Positions 40,720-48,674 of a DNA stretch of 64,000 nucleotides are shown piece after piece. Under the pieces are notes generated by a model. It saw only the letters and a list, made by a program, of their open reading frames with translations, had not been told where the DNA came from and made no database searches. The stretch is from Microbacterium sp. SD291 (lineage in GTDB: Bacteria > Actinomycetota > Actinomycetes > Actinomycetales > Microbacteriaceae). The stretch is taken from assembly GCF_017355365.1 (NCBI RefSeq), contig NZ_JADIJR010000002.1, positions 124,001 to 188,000 on the forward strand. Reading direction: 5' to 3'. Both the position numbers and the translations under genes were made by a program. The first letter of the stretch is position 1. Each line of letters starts with the position of its first letter.

Positions 40720-43164
40720 GTGCCCCCCCGCTCTCGAAACGCCCAGAGGCTGGCCCGTCTCCTCCTGACCTACGCCGCCGTCGCGGCGCTCGTGGTCGGT
40801 GTCTTCGCGCCGATTCCTGGCGCATCGGCCTCTGCTTCTGTCGCCGGTGGTGCCCGCATCGCGGCCGATCCCGCGGCCTCCGGGATCGTGAAGACGACGC
40901 TCGCCGGCTTCAGCGCGGGCAACATCATCAGCGACGCGGTGTTCACGAACAAGAGCACGATGACCGAGGCGCAGATCCAGACCTTCTTCAACAGCAAGGT
41001 CCCGAAGTGCCTGGGCGGCTCCGACAAGTACGGCCCCATCGTCTGTCTCAAGGACTTCAAGACCACTTCGGTCAACCGGCCGGCTGACGCCTACTGCAGC
41101 GGCTACACGGGCGCTGCCGACGAGTCGGCGGCGCGGATCATCCACCGGGTGGCGCAGGCCTGCAACATCAACCCGCAGGTGCTGATCGTCATGCTGCAGA
41201 AGGAGCAGGGCCTGGTCACCCACACGTGGCCGAGCGCCCCTCGGTACAGCGCCGCCCTCGGACAAGGATGTCCCGATGGCGGAGTCCCGTGCGATCCGAA
41301 CTACGTCGGCTTCTTCCATCAGATCTACGGCGCCGCTCGCCAGATGCAGATCTACATGGAAGGCAGGTGGTTCACCTATTACGCACCGGGCAAGACCTGG
41401 AACATCAGGTACAACCCCGAGATCAGCTGCGGCTCCGCCCCCGTGTACGTGGCCAACAAGGCGACTGCCGCGCTGTTCTACTACACCCCCTACCAGCCGA
41501 ATGCAGCCGCTCTCAGAGCGGGTTACGGTGAGGGCGACGCCTGCTCGGCGTACGGCAACCGGAACTTCTACAACTACTTCACTGATTGGTTCGGGTCTAC
41601 GCAGGCTGTCGCGTCCGCTGCGCCTTCCCTGACATCTGTCAACACCTCTTCGTTCGTCGCCGGAGTGGACGCGGCGGGCAAGATCTGGGGCTATCCGTTC
41701 AACAAGGGAACGTGGGGTGCTCGTACGCAGATCGGCGCGACCGAAGTCGGCCTGAAGGCACTGCATGGGCTCGGAGACCTCGATGGGGACGGCAACCGCG
41801 ACTTCGTAGCGGTGGGTCCGACCAATCGAATCTCGATCCTGAACGGGACAGGCACGACGAACCTCAGCGCGGGCGCCGAGGTGTCGCCTGCCGGTGGAGA
41901 CGTTGTGCTCACAGCCGCCGCCGGTGACTTCTCCGGTGACGGTGTTCCGGATCTCTTCAGCACTAACGCCGCAGGCCAGCTCCTGCTCTGGCGTGGCGAT
42001 GACCGCGGCGGATTCCGCGCACCGCTGATCATCGGCACCGGCTGGAGCGGGATGAACATGCTCATCGGCGGGACTGACTTCAACGGCGACGGTGCCACAG
42101 ACCTCGTCGCCCGTGACCGTGCCGGATACCTTCGGCTCTACCTGGGAACGGGCCTCGGGAAATGGAAGGGCACCCAGCAGATCGGGATCGGATGGTCCCA
42201 GTTCGCCAAGGTCTTCACCCCGGGTGACTTCAACGGCGACGGTCGCGCCGATCTGCTCGCGGAGACCTCCACAGGAGTCCTGTCGCTCTATCCGGGTGCA
42301 GGAGACGGCTATCTGCGCTCCGGCACGAAGGTCGGTGTCGGCTGGAACATCCTCGCCGGCACCGGTGCAGCGGGGGCTGCCGCGGCGAAGCCACGTGCGT
42401 TCCTGCCCGGCGTGGGGGATCTCGACCGGTCGCAGGGCCGTGATGTCGTGGCCGTGACCGGGGCGGGCGCCCTCATGGCCTATGGCGGCAACGGAAGCGG
42501 CGGCTGGGCGGCCGCACGTACCGTCGGGCAGGGGTGGGCGTCCGGTGACGTGCTGCTGTCTCTCGGCGACTTCAGCGGCGACGGGAATGCCGACCTCGGA
42601 CGGGTCAACGGTGCGGGTGATCTCCTCATGCTCCCCGGAAACGGAGCGGGCGGTTATGTCCAGCCGGTCGTCATCGGCCGGCAATGGGGTGACTTCGCCT
42701 GGCTCGTCGGCGGCATCGACTTCGATGGCGACCGCAGGGTCGACGTGTTGGCGCGAGCCTCCGACGGCAGGCTTCTGCTGTACCGCGGTGACGGCGAAGG
42801 CGGCTGGTCGGAGACCGGCATTCAGATTGGCAAGGGATGGGGTTCGTTCGTCTCGGCCACGAACGGCGGTGACTTCGACGGCGACGGCCGGGCGGATCTC
42901 GTCGCCCGGCACGGAGACGGGACCCTCTGGCTGTACGCTTCATCGGGCGACGGCGCATGGCTGAGCTCTCACGTGATCGGTTGGGGCTGGAGCGGCATGC
43001 GGGACATCTTCAGCCCGGGGGACTTCGACGGTGACGGCAGGATCGACGTGCTGGCGCGCGATCAGTCCGGTGTGATCTGGCTGTATCGCGGCGACGGCAA
43101 GGGCTCGTGGCGTGCGGTCTCGGCCATCGGACGCGGGTGGGCCAGCATGCTCAGCATTGGCTGA
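40720..43164 (+). CDS. Secreted FG-GAP/VCBS repeat protein with lysozyme-like N-terminal domain
   Basis: The 814-residue exported protein starts with a basic n-region and a hydrophobic signal segment (LLLTYAAVAALVVGVFAPIP). A Cys-containing domain follows (~45-290) of a type common in actinobacterial surface proteins. Its helix AARIIHRVAQACNINP and VLIVMLQKEQGLV place a Glu (residue 162) as in soluble lytic transglycosylases. Nine FG-GAP/VCBS blades follow (~353-814), most carrying a calcium-binding D-x-(D/N)-G-D-G motif, such as DFNGDGRADLL and DFDGDGRIDVL; together they probably form a beta-propeller. It may bind or cut wall glycan. The GTG start is uncertain because the promoter-linked ATG at 40710 is out of frame. 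Confidence 0.85.
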   Translation: MPPRSRNAQRLARLLLTYAAVAALVVGVFAPIPGASASASVAGGARIAADPAASGIVKTTLAGFSAGNIISDAVFTNKSTMTEAQIQTFFNSKVPKCLGGSDKYGPIVCLKDFKTTSVNRPADAYCSGYTGAADESAARIIHRVAQACNINPQVLIVMLQKEQGLVTHTWPSAPRYSAALGQGCPDGGVPCDPNYVGFFHQIYGAARQMQIYMEGRWFTYYAPGKTWNIRYNPEISCGSAPVYVANKATAALFYYTPYQPNAAALRAGYGEGDACSAYGNRNFYNYFTDWFGSTQAVASAAPSLTSVNTSSFVAGVDAAGKIWGYPFNKGTWGARTQIGATEVGLKALHGLGDLDGDGNRDFVAVGPTNRISILNGTGTTNLSAGAEVSPAGGDVVLTAAAGDFSGDGVPDLFSTNAAGQLLLWRGDDRGGFRAPLIIGTGWSGMNMLIGGTDFNGDGATDLVARDRAGYLRLYLGTGLGKWKGTQQIGIGWSQFAKVFTPGDFNGDGRADLLAETSTGVLSLYPGAGDGYLRSGTKVGVGWNILAGTGAAGAAAAKPRAFLPGVGDLDRSQGRDVVAVTGAGALMAYGGNGSGGWAAARTVGQGWASGDVLLSLGDFSGDGNADLGRVNGAGDLLMLPGNGAGGYVQPVVIGRQWGDFAWLVGGIDFDGDRRVDVLARASDGRLLLYRGDGEGGWSETGIQIGKGWGSFVSATNGGDFDGDGRADLVARHGDGTLWLYASSGDGAWLSSHVIGWGWSGMRDIFSPGDFDGDGRIDVLARDQSGVIWLYRGDGKGSWRAVSAIGRGWASMLSIG

Positions 43165-43224
43165 TCGCCGACCGCGACGCTCCGAGCGGTGGGTGTCACT
43201 CAGGTCGTGAGGTGACTGGGGCCG

Positions 43225-43230
43225 TAAGAT
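43225..43230 (+). promoter_or_regulatory. Possible -10 box of the first polysaccharide ABC exporter operon
   Basis: TAAGAT, predicting transcription from about 43237 and a leader of roughly 30 bases before the ATG at 43266. Confidence 0.3.
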
Positions 43231-43265
43231 ATCCGAGTACGCGATGGATCCGTCGTCGCGAATGA

Positions 43266-44180
43266 ATGAGTGGGCCCGTGACAGACACCCGTGAGCTTTT
43301 CGCCGGCGTCCCGCGCTCGGAGTTCGACACCCCCGGCACGAGTCGGGGACTGATCGACGTCGTGCGCTGGCGCTATCTCCTGTACCTCCTCGTGAAGACC
43401 GGGGTCACCACTCGGTACCGGAATTCGGTTCTTGGCTGGACCTGGTCCTACGTGAGACCGGGAGCTCAGTTTCTCGTCTTCTGGATCGTGCTCGGACTCT
43501 TCCTGAGCCTGAACCGCGACATTCAGAACTATCCGGTCTACCTGTTCTCCGGCATCGTGGTGATCAACCTCTTCTCGGAGGCGTTCAAGAACGCGACGAC
43601 GTCGATCGTGAACAACGCGGCACTGGTCAGGAAGGTCTTCCTTCCCCGTCAGCTGTTCGCGGTGTCCGCGGTGCTCGTCGCCTTCATTCATTTCCTCCCG
43701 CAGCTCGCGCTGCTGCTCATCGTCTGTCTCTTCATGGGATGGCTCACGAGCATCACGATCCTTTCGATTCTCGCGGTGCTCGCGGGTATCGTCATCGTCT
43801 CGCTGTTCGCGCTCGGGATCGGGCTCTTCTTCGGTGCTCTCAACGTGCGGTTCCGTGACGCCGAGAACATCGTCGAGCTTCTTCTCCTGCTCGCGACGTG
43901 GGCGTCGCCGGTGCTCTACGCGTGGACGATGGTGCAGGACGCGATGGTCAAGCTCGGCTGGCCCGAGTGGCTGACCAATCTCTATCTCCTGAACCCGATC
44001 ACCCAGGGCGTCGAGCTGTTCCATTACGCGTTCTGGCGGCCGATCACGTCCACGACGATGGCGTTGCCGCCGGAACTCGCGTGGAACACCCTGTGGACCT
44101 TCGCGATCGCGGTCGGCACGCTCCTGCTCGGGCAGCTCGTGTTCCGGCGCCTCGAGGGAAGGTTCGCGCAAGACCTATGA
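43266..44180 (+). CDS. Polysaccharide/teichoic-acid ABC exporter, permease (TagG/Wzm-type), system 1
   Basis: A 304-residue ABC-2 permease with six predicted membrane helices. The typical amphipathic N-terminal lead is LLYLLVKTGVTTRYRNSVLGWTWSYVRPG, the helix that lies on the membrane in TagG/Wzm proteins. ASPVLYAWTMVQ and YLLNPITQGVELFHYAFW follow near the C-terminus. With the ATPase encoded next, it would flip a lipid-linked glycan or teichoic acid across the membrane. The two genes overlap by four bases. A GTG at 43278 is an alternative start, but I see no better signal there. The gene directly follows the secreted FG-GAP protein. Confidence 0.88.
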   Translation: MSGPVTDTRELFAGVPRSEFDTPGTSRGLIDVVRWRYLLYLLVKTGVTTRYRNSVLGWTWSYVRPGAQFLVFWIVLGLFLSLNRDIQNYPVYLFSGIVVINLFSEAFKNATTSIVNNAALVRKVFLPRQLFAVSAVLVAFIHFLPQLALLLIVCLFMGWLTSITILSILAVLAGIVIVSLFALGIGLFFGALNVRFRDAENIVELLLLLATWASPVLYAWTMVQDAMVKLGWPEWLTNLYLLNPITQGVELFHYAFWRPITSTTMALPPELAWNTLWTFAIAVGTLLLGQLVFRRLEGRFAQDL

Positions 44181-44914
44181 GCACTGCAACCCAGATGCGT
44201 CCGAGCATCATCGTCGAGGGTGTCCGCAAGATGTTCACGCTCAACCACGCACTGTCCTTCAAGGACACCGTGGTCGCCTGGATCCGGCGGCGGAAAACCT
44301 CAAGCACTTTCGAGGCTCTCAAGGGGCTCGACCTCGTGATCAACGAGGGTGAATCCGTGGCGATCCTCGGGCTCAACGGCTCAGGGAAGTCGACCCTCCT
44401 CAAGCTCATCTCGGGAGTGATGGAGCCCGATGACGGGCGCGTCCTGACCCGCGGCAGGGTCGCCGGTCTCATCGAGGTCGGTGCGGGCTTCCACCCTGAG
44501 CTCTCCGGACGGGAAAACGTCTTCCTGAACGCCGCGATCCTCGGCATGCAGCGCAGGGAAATCGAGGAGCGCTACGACGAGATCGTCGCCTTCAGTGAGA
44601 TCGAGCCCTTCATCGACCAGGAGGTGAAGCATTACTCCTCTGGCATGTTCATGCGGCTCGCCTTCTCGGTCGCGATCCACGTCGAGCTCGACGTGCTCCT
44701 CGTCGATGAGATCCTCTCGGTCGGTGACGCTCCGTTCCGTGAGAAGTGCCGGCTCAAGTTCGAAGAGCTCATTGCGCACAAGAAAACCCTGGTCGTGGTC
44801 AGCCATGACATGGAAATGGTGCGCGGGCTCTGCACGCGAGGCGTGGTGATCAACAAGGGCGAGCTCGTCTACGACGGCGAGATCGAAGGCGCGATCGCGC
44901 TGGTCGACGAATGA
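44177..44914 (+). CDS. Polysaccharide/teichoic-acid ABC exporter, ATPase (TagH/Wzt-type), system 1
   Basis: A 245-residue ATPase of the TagH/Wzt (ABCH-like) group. The N-terminal FEALKGLDLVINEGESVAIL leads to Walker A GLNGSGKSTLL, then GLIEVGAGFHPELSGRENVF (the characteristic Q-loop region of this family), signature HYSSGMFMRLAFSVA, Walker B DVLLVDEILSVGD and switch His VVSHDM. It ends straight after the ATPase core, so it lacks the C-terminal carbohydrate-binding domain of O-antigen Wzt. This fits an exporter that does not read a chain-terminal modification. It is coupled to the permease before it and the membrane protein after it (ATGA overlaps). Confidence 0.9.
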   Translation: MSTATQMRPSIIVEGVRKMFTLNHALSFKDTVVAWIRRRKTSSTFEALKGLDLVINEGESVAILGLNGSGKSTLLKLISGVMEPDDGRVLTRGRVAGLIEVGAGFHPELSGRENVFLNAAILGMQRREIEERYDEIVAFSEIEPFIDQEVKHYSSGMFMRLAFSVAIHVELDVLLVDEILSVGDAPFREKCRLKFEELIAHKKTLVVVSHDMEMVRGLCTRGVVINKGELVYDGEIEGAIALVDE

Positions 44915-46845
44915 TCTCGGAGTGGATCGCACACTCCGGCTCACTCGTGATCGCCTTGCTGGTGGTCTTCGGCCCGGGCATGCTGATCGGCGCCGCGATC
45001 CGGCTGCGCGGGCTCGCGCTCTGGGCGTTCGCCCCGGTGTCCGGTGTCGCAGTGGCCGGTTCGCTCGCCTTGGTCTATCCACTACTCGGCATCCGCTGGA
45101 ATGCGGCGACCTTCGGAGCTGGCGTCGCAGTCCTCGCCGTCCTCGCACTCGCGCTCGCGAGTTGGACTTTCCCTGCTGTCTCCCGCCGCACCTGGCGTGG
45201 CGCAGCGATGCTGGGGGTCGCGCTGGTCGGCGGTGGGCTTCTCATCGCGTTGCGTCTGGTCTTCTACATCGGCCTGCCCGACGCGATCTCGCAGACCAAC
45301 GACGCGGTGTTCCACCTGAACGCGCTGCGGTATATCGAGGAGACAGGTTCGGCGTCATCGCTGACACTCACCGGCGTGCTCGGCTCCCGCACCTTCTACC
45401 CCGGCGGCTGGCACGCACTGGTCTCCGTGATCGCGAATGCCAACGGGGGTGATGTCCCCCTCGCCGTGAACATGACGTCAGTCGTCATCGCGGCTGTCGT
45501 GTGGCCGGCCGGTCTGGCCTGGTTCGCCCGTGCGATATCCGGCGACCCCGCCCTCGCAGCCGTGACCGCTGCCCTCTCCGGAGCGATGCTCCACTTCCCG
45601 ATGCTCATGCTGGAGTGGGGCGTGCTCTACCCGAACGCGCTGGCGCTGGCATTGCTTCCGGCGTCCCTCGCCGTCGTATGGAACGGTACAGCGGGATCCG
45701 GAGAACCCGGCAGATGGAAGGGGATCATCCGGATCTCTGCGTTCGTCTTCCTGATACTCGCCGCACTCGGCATGGCGCAGCCTGTTGTGCTCCTCACTTG
45801 GATCCTGCTGATCGGCGTGCGGATCGTCCTCCTCGTCGTCGACGAATCGGCCCAGCCGCGAGGTCGCAGACTCATCGCCATCGTCATCGTAGTCGCCGCC
45901 GTGGCTGTCGCCTGGGTCGCGATGGCGAAGGTCGCCGGCGCTGCGCACTGGGAGCCGTACGGAAATTGGATGGAGGCGGTCAAGGAGCTCCTGCTGACCT
46001 CCCAGGTGGATCTTCCGCTGTCTCCCGCGATAACGGTCCTCGCCCTTCTCGGTGCGATCGTCGCCTGGCGGCGGGGCGGCTCTTTGCGGCAGATCACGAT
46101 CGCCTGGGCGGCCCTGGCACTCCTCATGTTCGCGGCGACCTCCGTGGCGAACCCGCTGGTGCGCCGGTGGCTGCTCGGCCCCTGGTACGCCGACCCCTAT
46201 CGCATCGCTGCGACGCTTCCGCTCGTGATGCTCCCGCTCGCCGCTCTGGGGCTCGTCTGGAGCGTGCGTCGGCTCGTCGCGATCTCGCGTCGCGGCGCCC
46301 GGCCCCGCGTCGAGGGCACTCTTGCGACGGCTGTCGCCCTGACTGCCGGGGCGGCGGCACTCGCTCTCTGGCCGGTACTGATGATGCCGTTGGCACCCGA
46401 TCACGAGGTCGACGTCCAGTCGCGATATACGTCGAACCACGATTCCTATCTGTCCCCCGACGAGCGGCACCTTCTGCGCAGACTCGACGAGCTGGTGGAG
46501 CCGGGAGCGCTCATCATCGGCAACCCCTCGACCGGCACGGGCTTCGGATACGCACTGAGCGGGGCGAATGTGTATCCCAGGAACTGGTCGCACCCTCGTG
46601 GCGACGCATGGGAGATCCTCGGCGAGCATCTCAGGGACGTGTCGAGGCAACCGCTCGTGTGCGAGGCGCTGGAACAGCTCGGCAGCCCGGAGTACGTGCT
46701 GGACTTCGGGCGTGGCGAGATGACGGCGGGACGGTTCGTCCTGCTCGGGATGACAGACTTTGACGCTGCCGACGGGTTCGTGCTCGTTGCCGAGGAGGGC
46801 GACGCGAAGCTCTGGCGGATCACAGCTTGCGACGCTGGAAGTTGA
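44911..46845 (+). CDS. DUF6541-type polytopic membrane protein (GT-C-like)
   Basis: The 644-residue protein has a dozen or more predicted membrane helices and a C-terminal extracytoplasmic domain (~500-644). The loop after the third or fourth helix reads NQTNDAVFHLNALRYI, followed by FYPGGWHALVSVIA, the conserved DUF6541 region. Acidic residues in the first outer loop are typical of GT-C glycosyltransferases, which use polyprenyl-phosphate sugars outside the membrane. It overlaps the exporter ATPase gene by four bases, so it is in that operon. With the convergent DUF2304 and GT2 genes it would form a three-part glycan-modification system. GT-C activity is inference. Confidence 0.75.
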   Translation: MISEWIAHSGSLVIALLVVFGPGMLIGAAIRLRGLALWAFAPVSGVAVAGSLALVYPLLGIRWNAATFGAGVAVLAVLALALASWTFPAVSRRTWRGAAMLGVALVGGGLLIALRLVFYIGLPDAISQTNDAVFHLNALRYIEETGSASSLTLTGVLGSRTFYPGGWHALVSVIANANGGDVPLAVNMTSVVIAAVVWPAGLAWFARAISGDPALAAVTAALSGAMLHFPMLMLEWGVLYPNALALALLPASLAVVWNGTAGSGEPGRWKGIIRISAFVFLILAALGMAQPVVLLTWILLIGVRIVLLVVDESAQPRGRRLIAIVIVVAAVAVAWVAMAKVAGAAHWEPYGNWMEAVKELLLTSQVDLPLSPAITVLALLGAIVAWRRGGSLRQITIAWAALALLMFAATSVANPLVRRWLLGPWYADPYRIAATLPLVMLPLAALGLVWSVRRLVAISRRGARPRVEGTLATAVALTAGAAALALWPVLMMPLAPDHEVDVQSRYTSNHDSYLSPDERHLLRRLDELVEPGALIIGNPSTGTGFGYALSGANVYPRNWSHPRGDAWEILGEHLRDVSRQPLVCEALEQLGSPEYVLDFGRGEMTAGRFVLLGMTDFDAADGFVLVAEEGDAKLWRITACDAGS

Positions 46846-46863
46846 GCGCAGGCGTGACCGCGA

Positions 46864-47229
46864 TCAGGCGCGGTTGCTCGTCGAGTCGTCCTCGTGCTGC
46901 TCGGCCTCGAGCAATGCCAGCTTTCGAGCGAGCTGTGTCAGCTTCCGCTGCTGAGTGACGTTGCGGCGGTACTGGGTGTAAACGAAGGCCAGGAACATCA
47001 CGACGAGGGCGTAGAGCAGCAGATCGGTGCCGCGTCCGACGCCGATGAGGTTCGCGAGCCACGTCAACCACTGCGGGAAGAGGATCGAGAGCACGGCCAC
47101 CACGACGAAGACACCGTAGAGCAGGCGGCGGATCGCGAGGTGGCTGTCGGCTCCTGTTCGGCGCATGAAGACGGCGCCGATCGCGACGATCGCGACGATG
47201 AGGACGATCTGGATCCACACGGGGTTCAC
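46864..47229 (-). CDS. DUF2304 membrane protein
   Basis: A 121-residue protein with three membrane helices (~5-22, 33-55 and 66-88) and a short charged, coiled-coil-like C-terminal tail (QYRRNVTQQRKLTQLARK...). Family-typical residues include RRLLYGVFVVVAVLSILFP and GVGRGTDLLLYALVVMFL. DUF2304 proteins occur almost always beside a GT2 polyprenyl-phosphate sugar transferase. Here the gene overlaps that gene by four bases. It may flip or present the lipid-linked sugar in the manner proposed for GtrA. The function is inferred from context, since the family is uncharacterised to my knowledge. Confidence 0.87.
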   Translation of the reverse strand: MNPVWIQIVLIVAIVAIGAVFMRRTGADSHLAIRRLLYGVFVVVAVLSILFPQWLTWLANLIGVGRGTDLLLYALVVMFLAFVYTQYRRNVTQQRKLTQLARKLALLEAEQHEDDSTSNRA

Positions 47230-47924
47230 CGCACGATCAGATCGACGAGGATGTTGACCGAGTTGAGCACGGACTGGCCCTTCGCCTTCGAGTAATCGGT
47301 GTAGAGCAGCTCGACAGGATGCTCAACCCATGGCAGCCCTGTGTGACCGAGCTGAAGGACGATCTCCGTGGCGTGCGCCATCCGGTCCTGCTGAAGATGG
47401 ATACGCGAGGCCGCGTCCCGGCGGATGACCCGGAGTCCGTTGTGAGCATCGGTGAGCTTGATGCTTGTCGTGAGGTTCGTGACCCAGACGGCGGTCTTGA
47501 GGATGACTCGCTTCATCCAGCCCGGCTTCGTCCTATCATCCAGGAACCGAGAGCCGAAGACGATCGCTGCTCCCTCGGCGCGCGCCTTGGCGACCATGGA
47601 CCGCGCGTCCTCCACCCGGTGCTGTCCGTCGGCGTCGAAGGTGACGATGTATTCGCAACTCTCGTGCAGGAGCGCGAATTCGATTCCGGTCTGCAGTGCA
47701 GCGCCCTGACCGAGATTCACGGGATGGCGAACGAGCAGTGCTCCGGCGGCGTTGGCCGCCCTCGCGGAGTCGTCGGAAGAACCGTCGTCCACGCACACGA
47801 CGTGCACGAAGGACCTATGGAGGCCGTCTACGACCGTGCCGACGACCGACGCCTCGTTGTACAGGGGTATGACCACCCAGGCTCGTGGATCCGGCCGCAC
47901 GGGCGCTGGGGAAGTCGAGGACAT
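47226..47924 (-). CDS. GT2 polyprenyl-phosphate sugar transferase-like (DPM1/GtrB type)
   Basis: The 232-residue GT2 enzyme lacks membrane helices. Motifs are WVVIPLYNEASVVGTVVDGL, VCVDDGSSDDS, HPVNLGQGAALQTGI, VTFDADGQHRVED (the DxD metal site), FGSRFLDDR and DAHNGLRVIRRDAA. This matches short dolichol-phosphate-mannose-synthase-like proteins that transfer a hexose to polyprenyl-phosphate. The partner DUF2304 gene follows with a four-base overlap. CAGAAT seven bases before the ATG sets the start; the upstream open frame is spurious. The sugar is unknown. It is divergent from the WbpD-like gene. Confidence 0.87.
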   Translation of the reverse strand: MSSTSPAPVRPDPRAWVVIPLYNEASVVGTVVDGLHRSFVHVVCVDDGSSDDSARAANAAGALLVRHPVNLGQGAALQTGIEFALLHESCEYIVTFDADGQHRVEDARSMVAKARAEGAAIVFGSRFLDDRTKPGWMKRVILKTAVWVTNLTTSIKLTDAHNGLRVIRRDAASRIHLQQDRMAHATEIVLQLGHTGLPWVEHPVELLYTDYSKAKGQSVLNSVNILVDLIVR

Positions 47925-47931
47925 GGCTCCT

Positions 47932-47937
47932 ATTCTG
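47932..47937 (-). promoter_or_regulatory. -10 box, leaderless promoter of the GT2-DUF2304 operon
   Basis: CAGAAT on the minus strand, seven bases before the ATG ending at 47924. Confidence 0.45.
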
Positions 47938-48015
47938 TCAGGCGCGGGCGGCACTCCGCGGCAGTCGGCCGGTCGTGCGCCGTGGCGAGTTCCCAGGTCG
48001 CGCGTATGAGCGGCA

Positions 48016-48021
48016 TAGAAT
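48016..48021 (+). promoter_or_regulatory. -10 box of the diacetamido-sugar operon
   Basis: TAGAAT, giving a start near 48028 and a leader of about 35 bases that carries AAGGAG eight bases before the GTG at 48063. Confidence 0.45.
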
Positions 48022-48062
48022 GAGACTCCCGCTTTCTTCCGTCTCGCAAGGAGTACTCGTCT

Positions 48063-48674
48063 GTGAGCAACAACGCCAGCGTGCGGATCGTCGATTCCGC
48101 GGATGTCTCGCCCGATGCGATGATCGGCTCCGGCAGCTCGATCTGGCACCTGGCCCAGGTCCGCGAAGGCGCACGGCTCGGCGAGAACTGCATCATCGGA
48201 CGAGGCGCGTACGTCGGCACGGGTGTGGAGATGGGGGACAACTGCAAGGTGCAGAACTATGCTCTCGTCTACGAACCGGCGAAACTGGCGGACGGCGTCT
48301 TCATCGGCCCAGCGGTCGTGCTGACCAACGACACCTATCCGCGAGCGATCAATGCTGACGGCACGATCAAGAGCGCCCACGACTGGGAGCCCGTCGGGGT
48401 GACCATCGAACGGGGCGCGGCGATCGGCGCGCGATCCACGTGCGTGGCACCCGTCACGATCGGTGCCTGGGCGACGGTCGCCGCCGGCGCCGTCGTCGTC
48501 AAGGACGTGCCCCCGTATGCGCTGGTCGCCGGAGTCCCCGCCCGCCGTATCGGCTGGGTCGGCGAGTCGGGCGTGCCGCTAGTCGCGGGTGAAAACGACA
48601 ACATATGGGTGTGCCCGACGACGGGCGACCGTTACTTCGAGACCGCCGGAACACTGACCAAGGAGACCGTGTGA
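48063..48674 (+). CDS. Sugar N-acetyltransferase, left-handed beta-helix (WbpD-like)
   Basis: A 203-residue hexapeptide-repeat acyltransferase. Imperfect (L/I/V)-G-x4 repeats run through the protein (IGSGSSIWHLAQVREGARLG, TIGAWATVAAGAVV) and end in VPPYALVAGVPARRIGWVG, as in WbpD/WlbB. A final Cys/Thr-rich tail (IWVCPTTGDRYFE) is typical of these enzymes. By analogy it would acetylate the 3-amino group of UDP-GlcNAc(3NH2)A with acetyl-CoA. The following two genes encode the matching aminotransferase and dehydrogenase, which strengthens this reading. The GTG start has a ribosome binding site and overlaps no upstream gene; the stop overlaps the next start. Confidence 0.87.
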   Translation: MSNNASVRIVDSADVSPDAMIGSGSSIWHLAQVREGARLGENCIIGRGAYVGTGVEMGDNCKVQNYALVYEPAKLADGVFIGPAVVLTNDTYPRAINADGTIKSAHDWEPVGVTIERGAAIGARSTCVAPVTIGAWATVAAGAVVVKDVPPYALVAGVPARRIGWVGESGVPLVAGENDNIWVCPTTGDRYFETAGTLTKETV

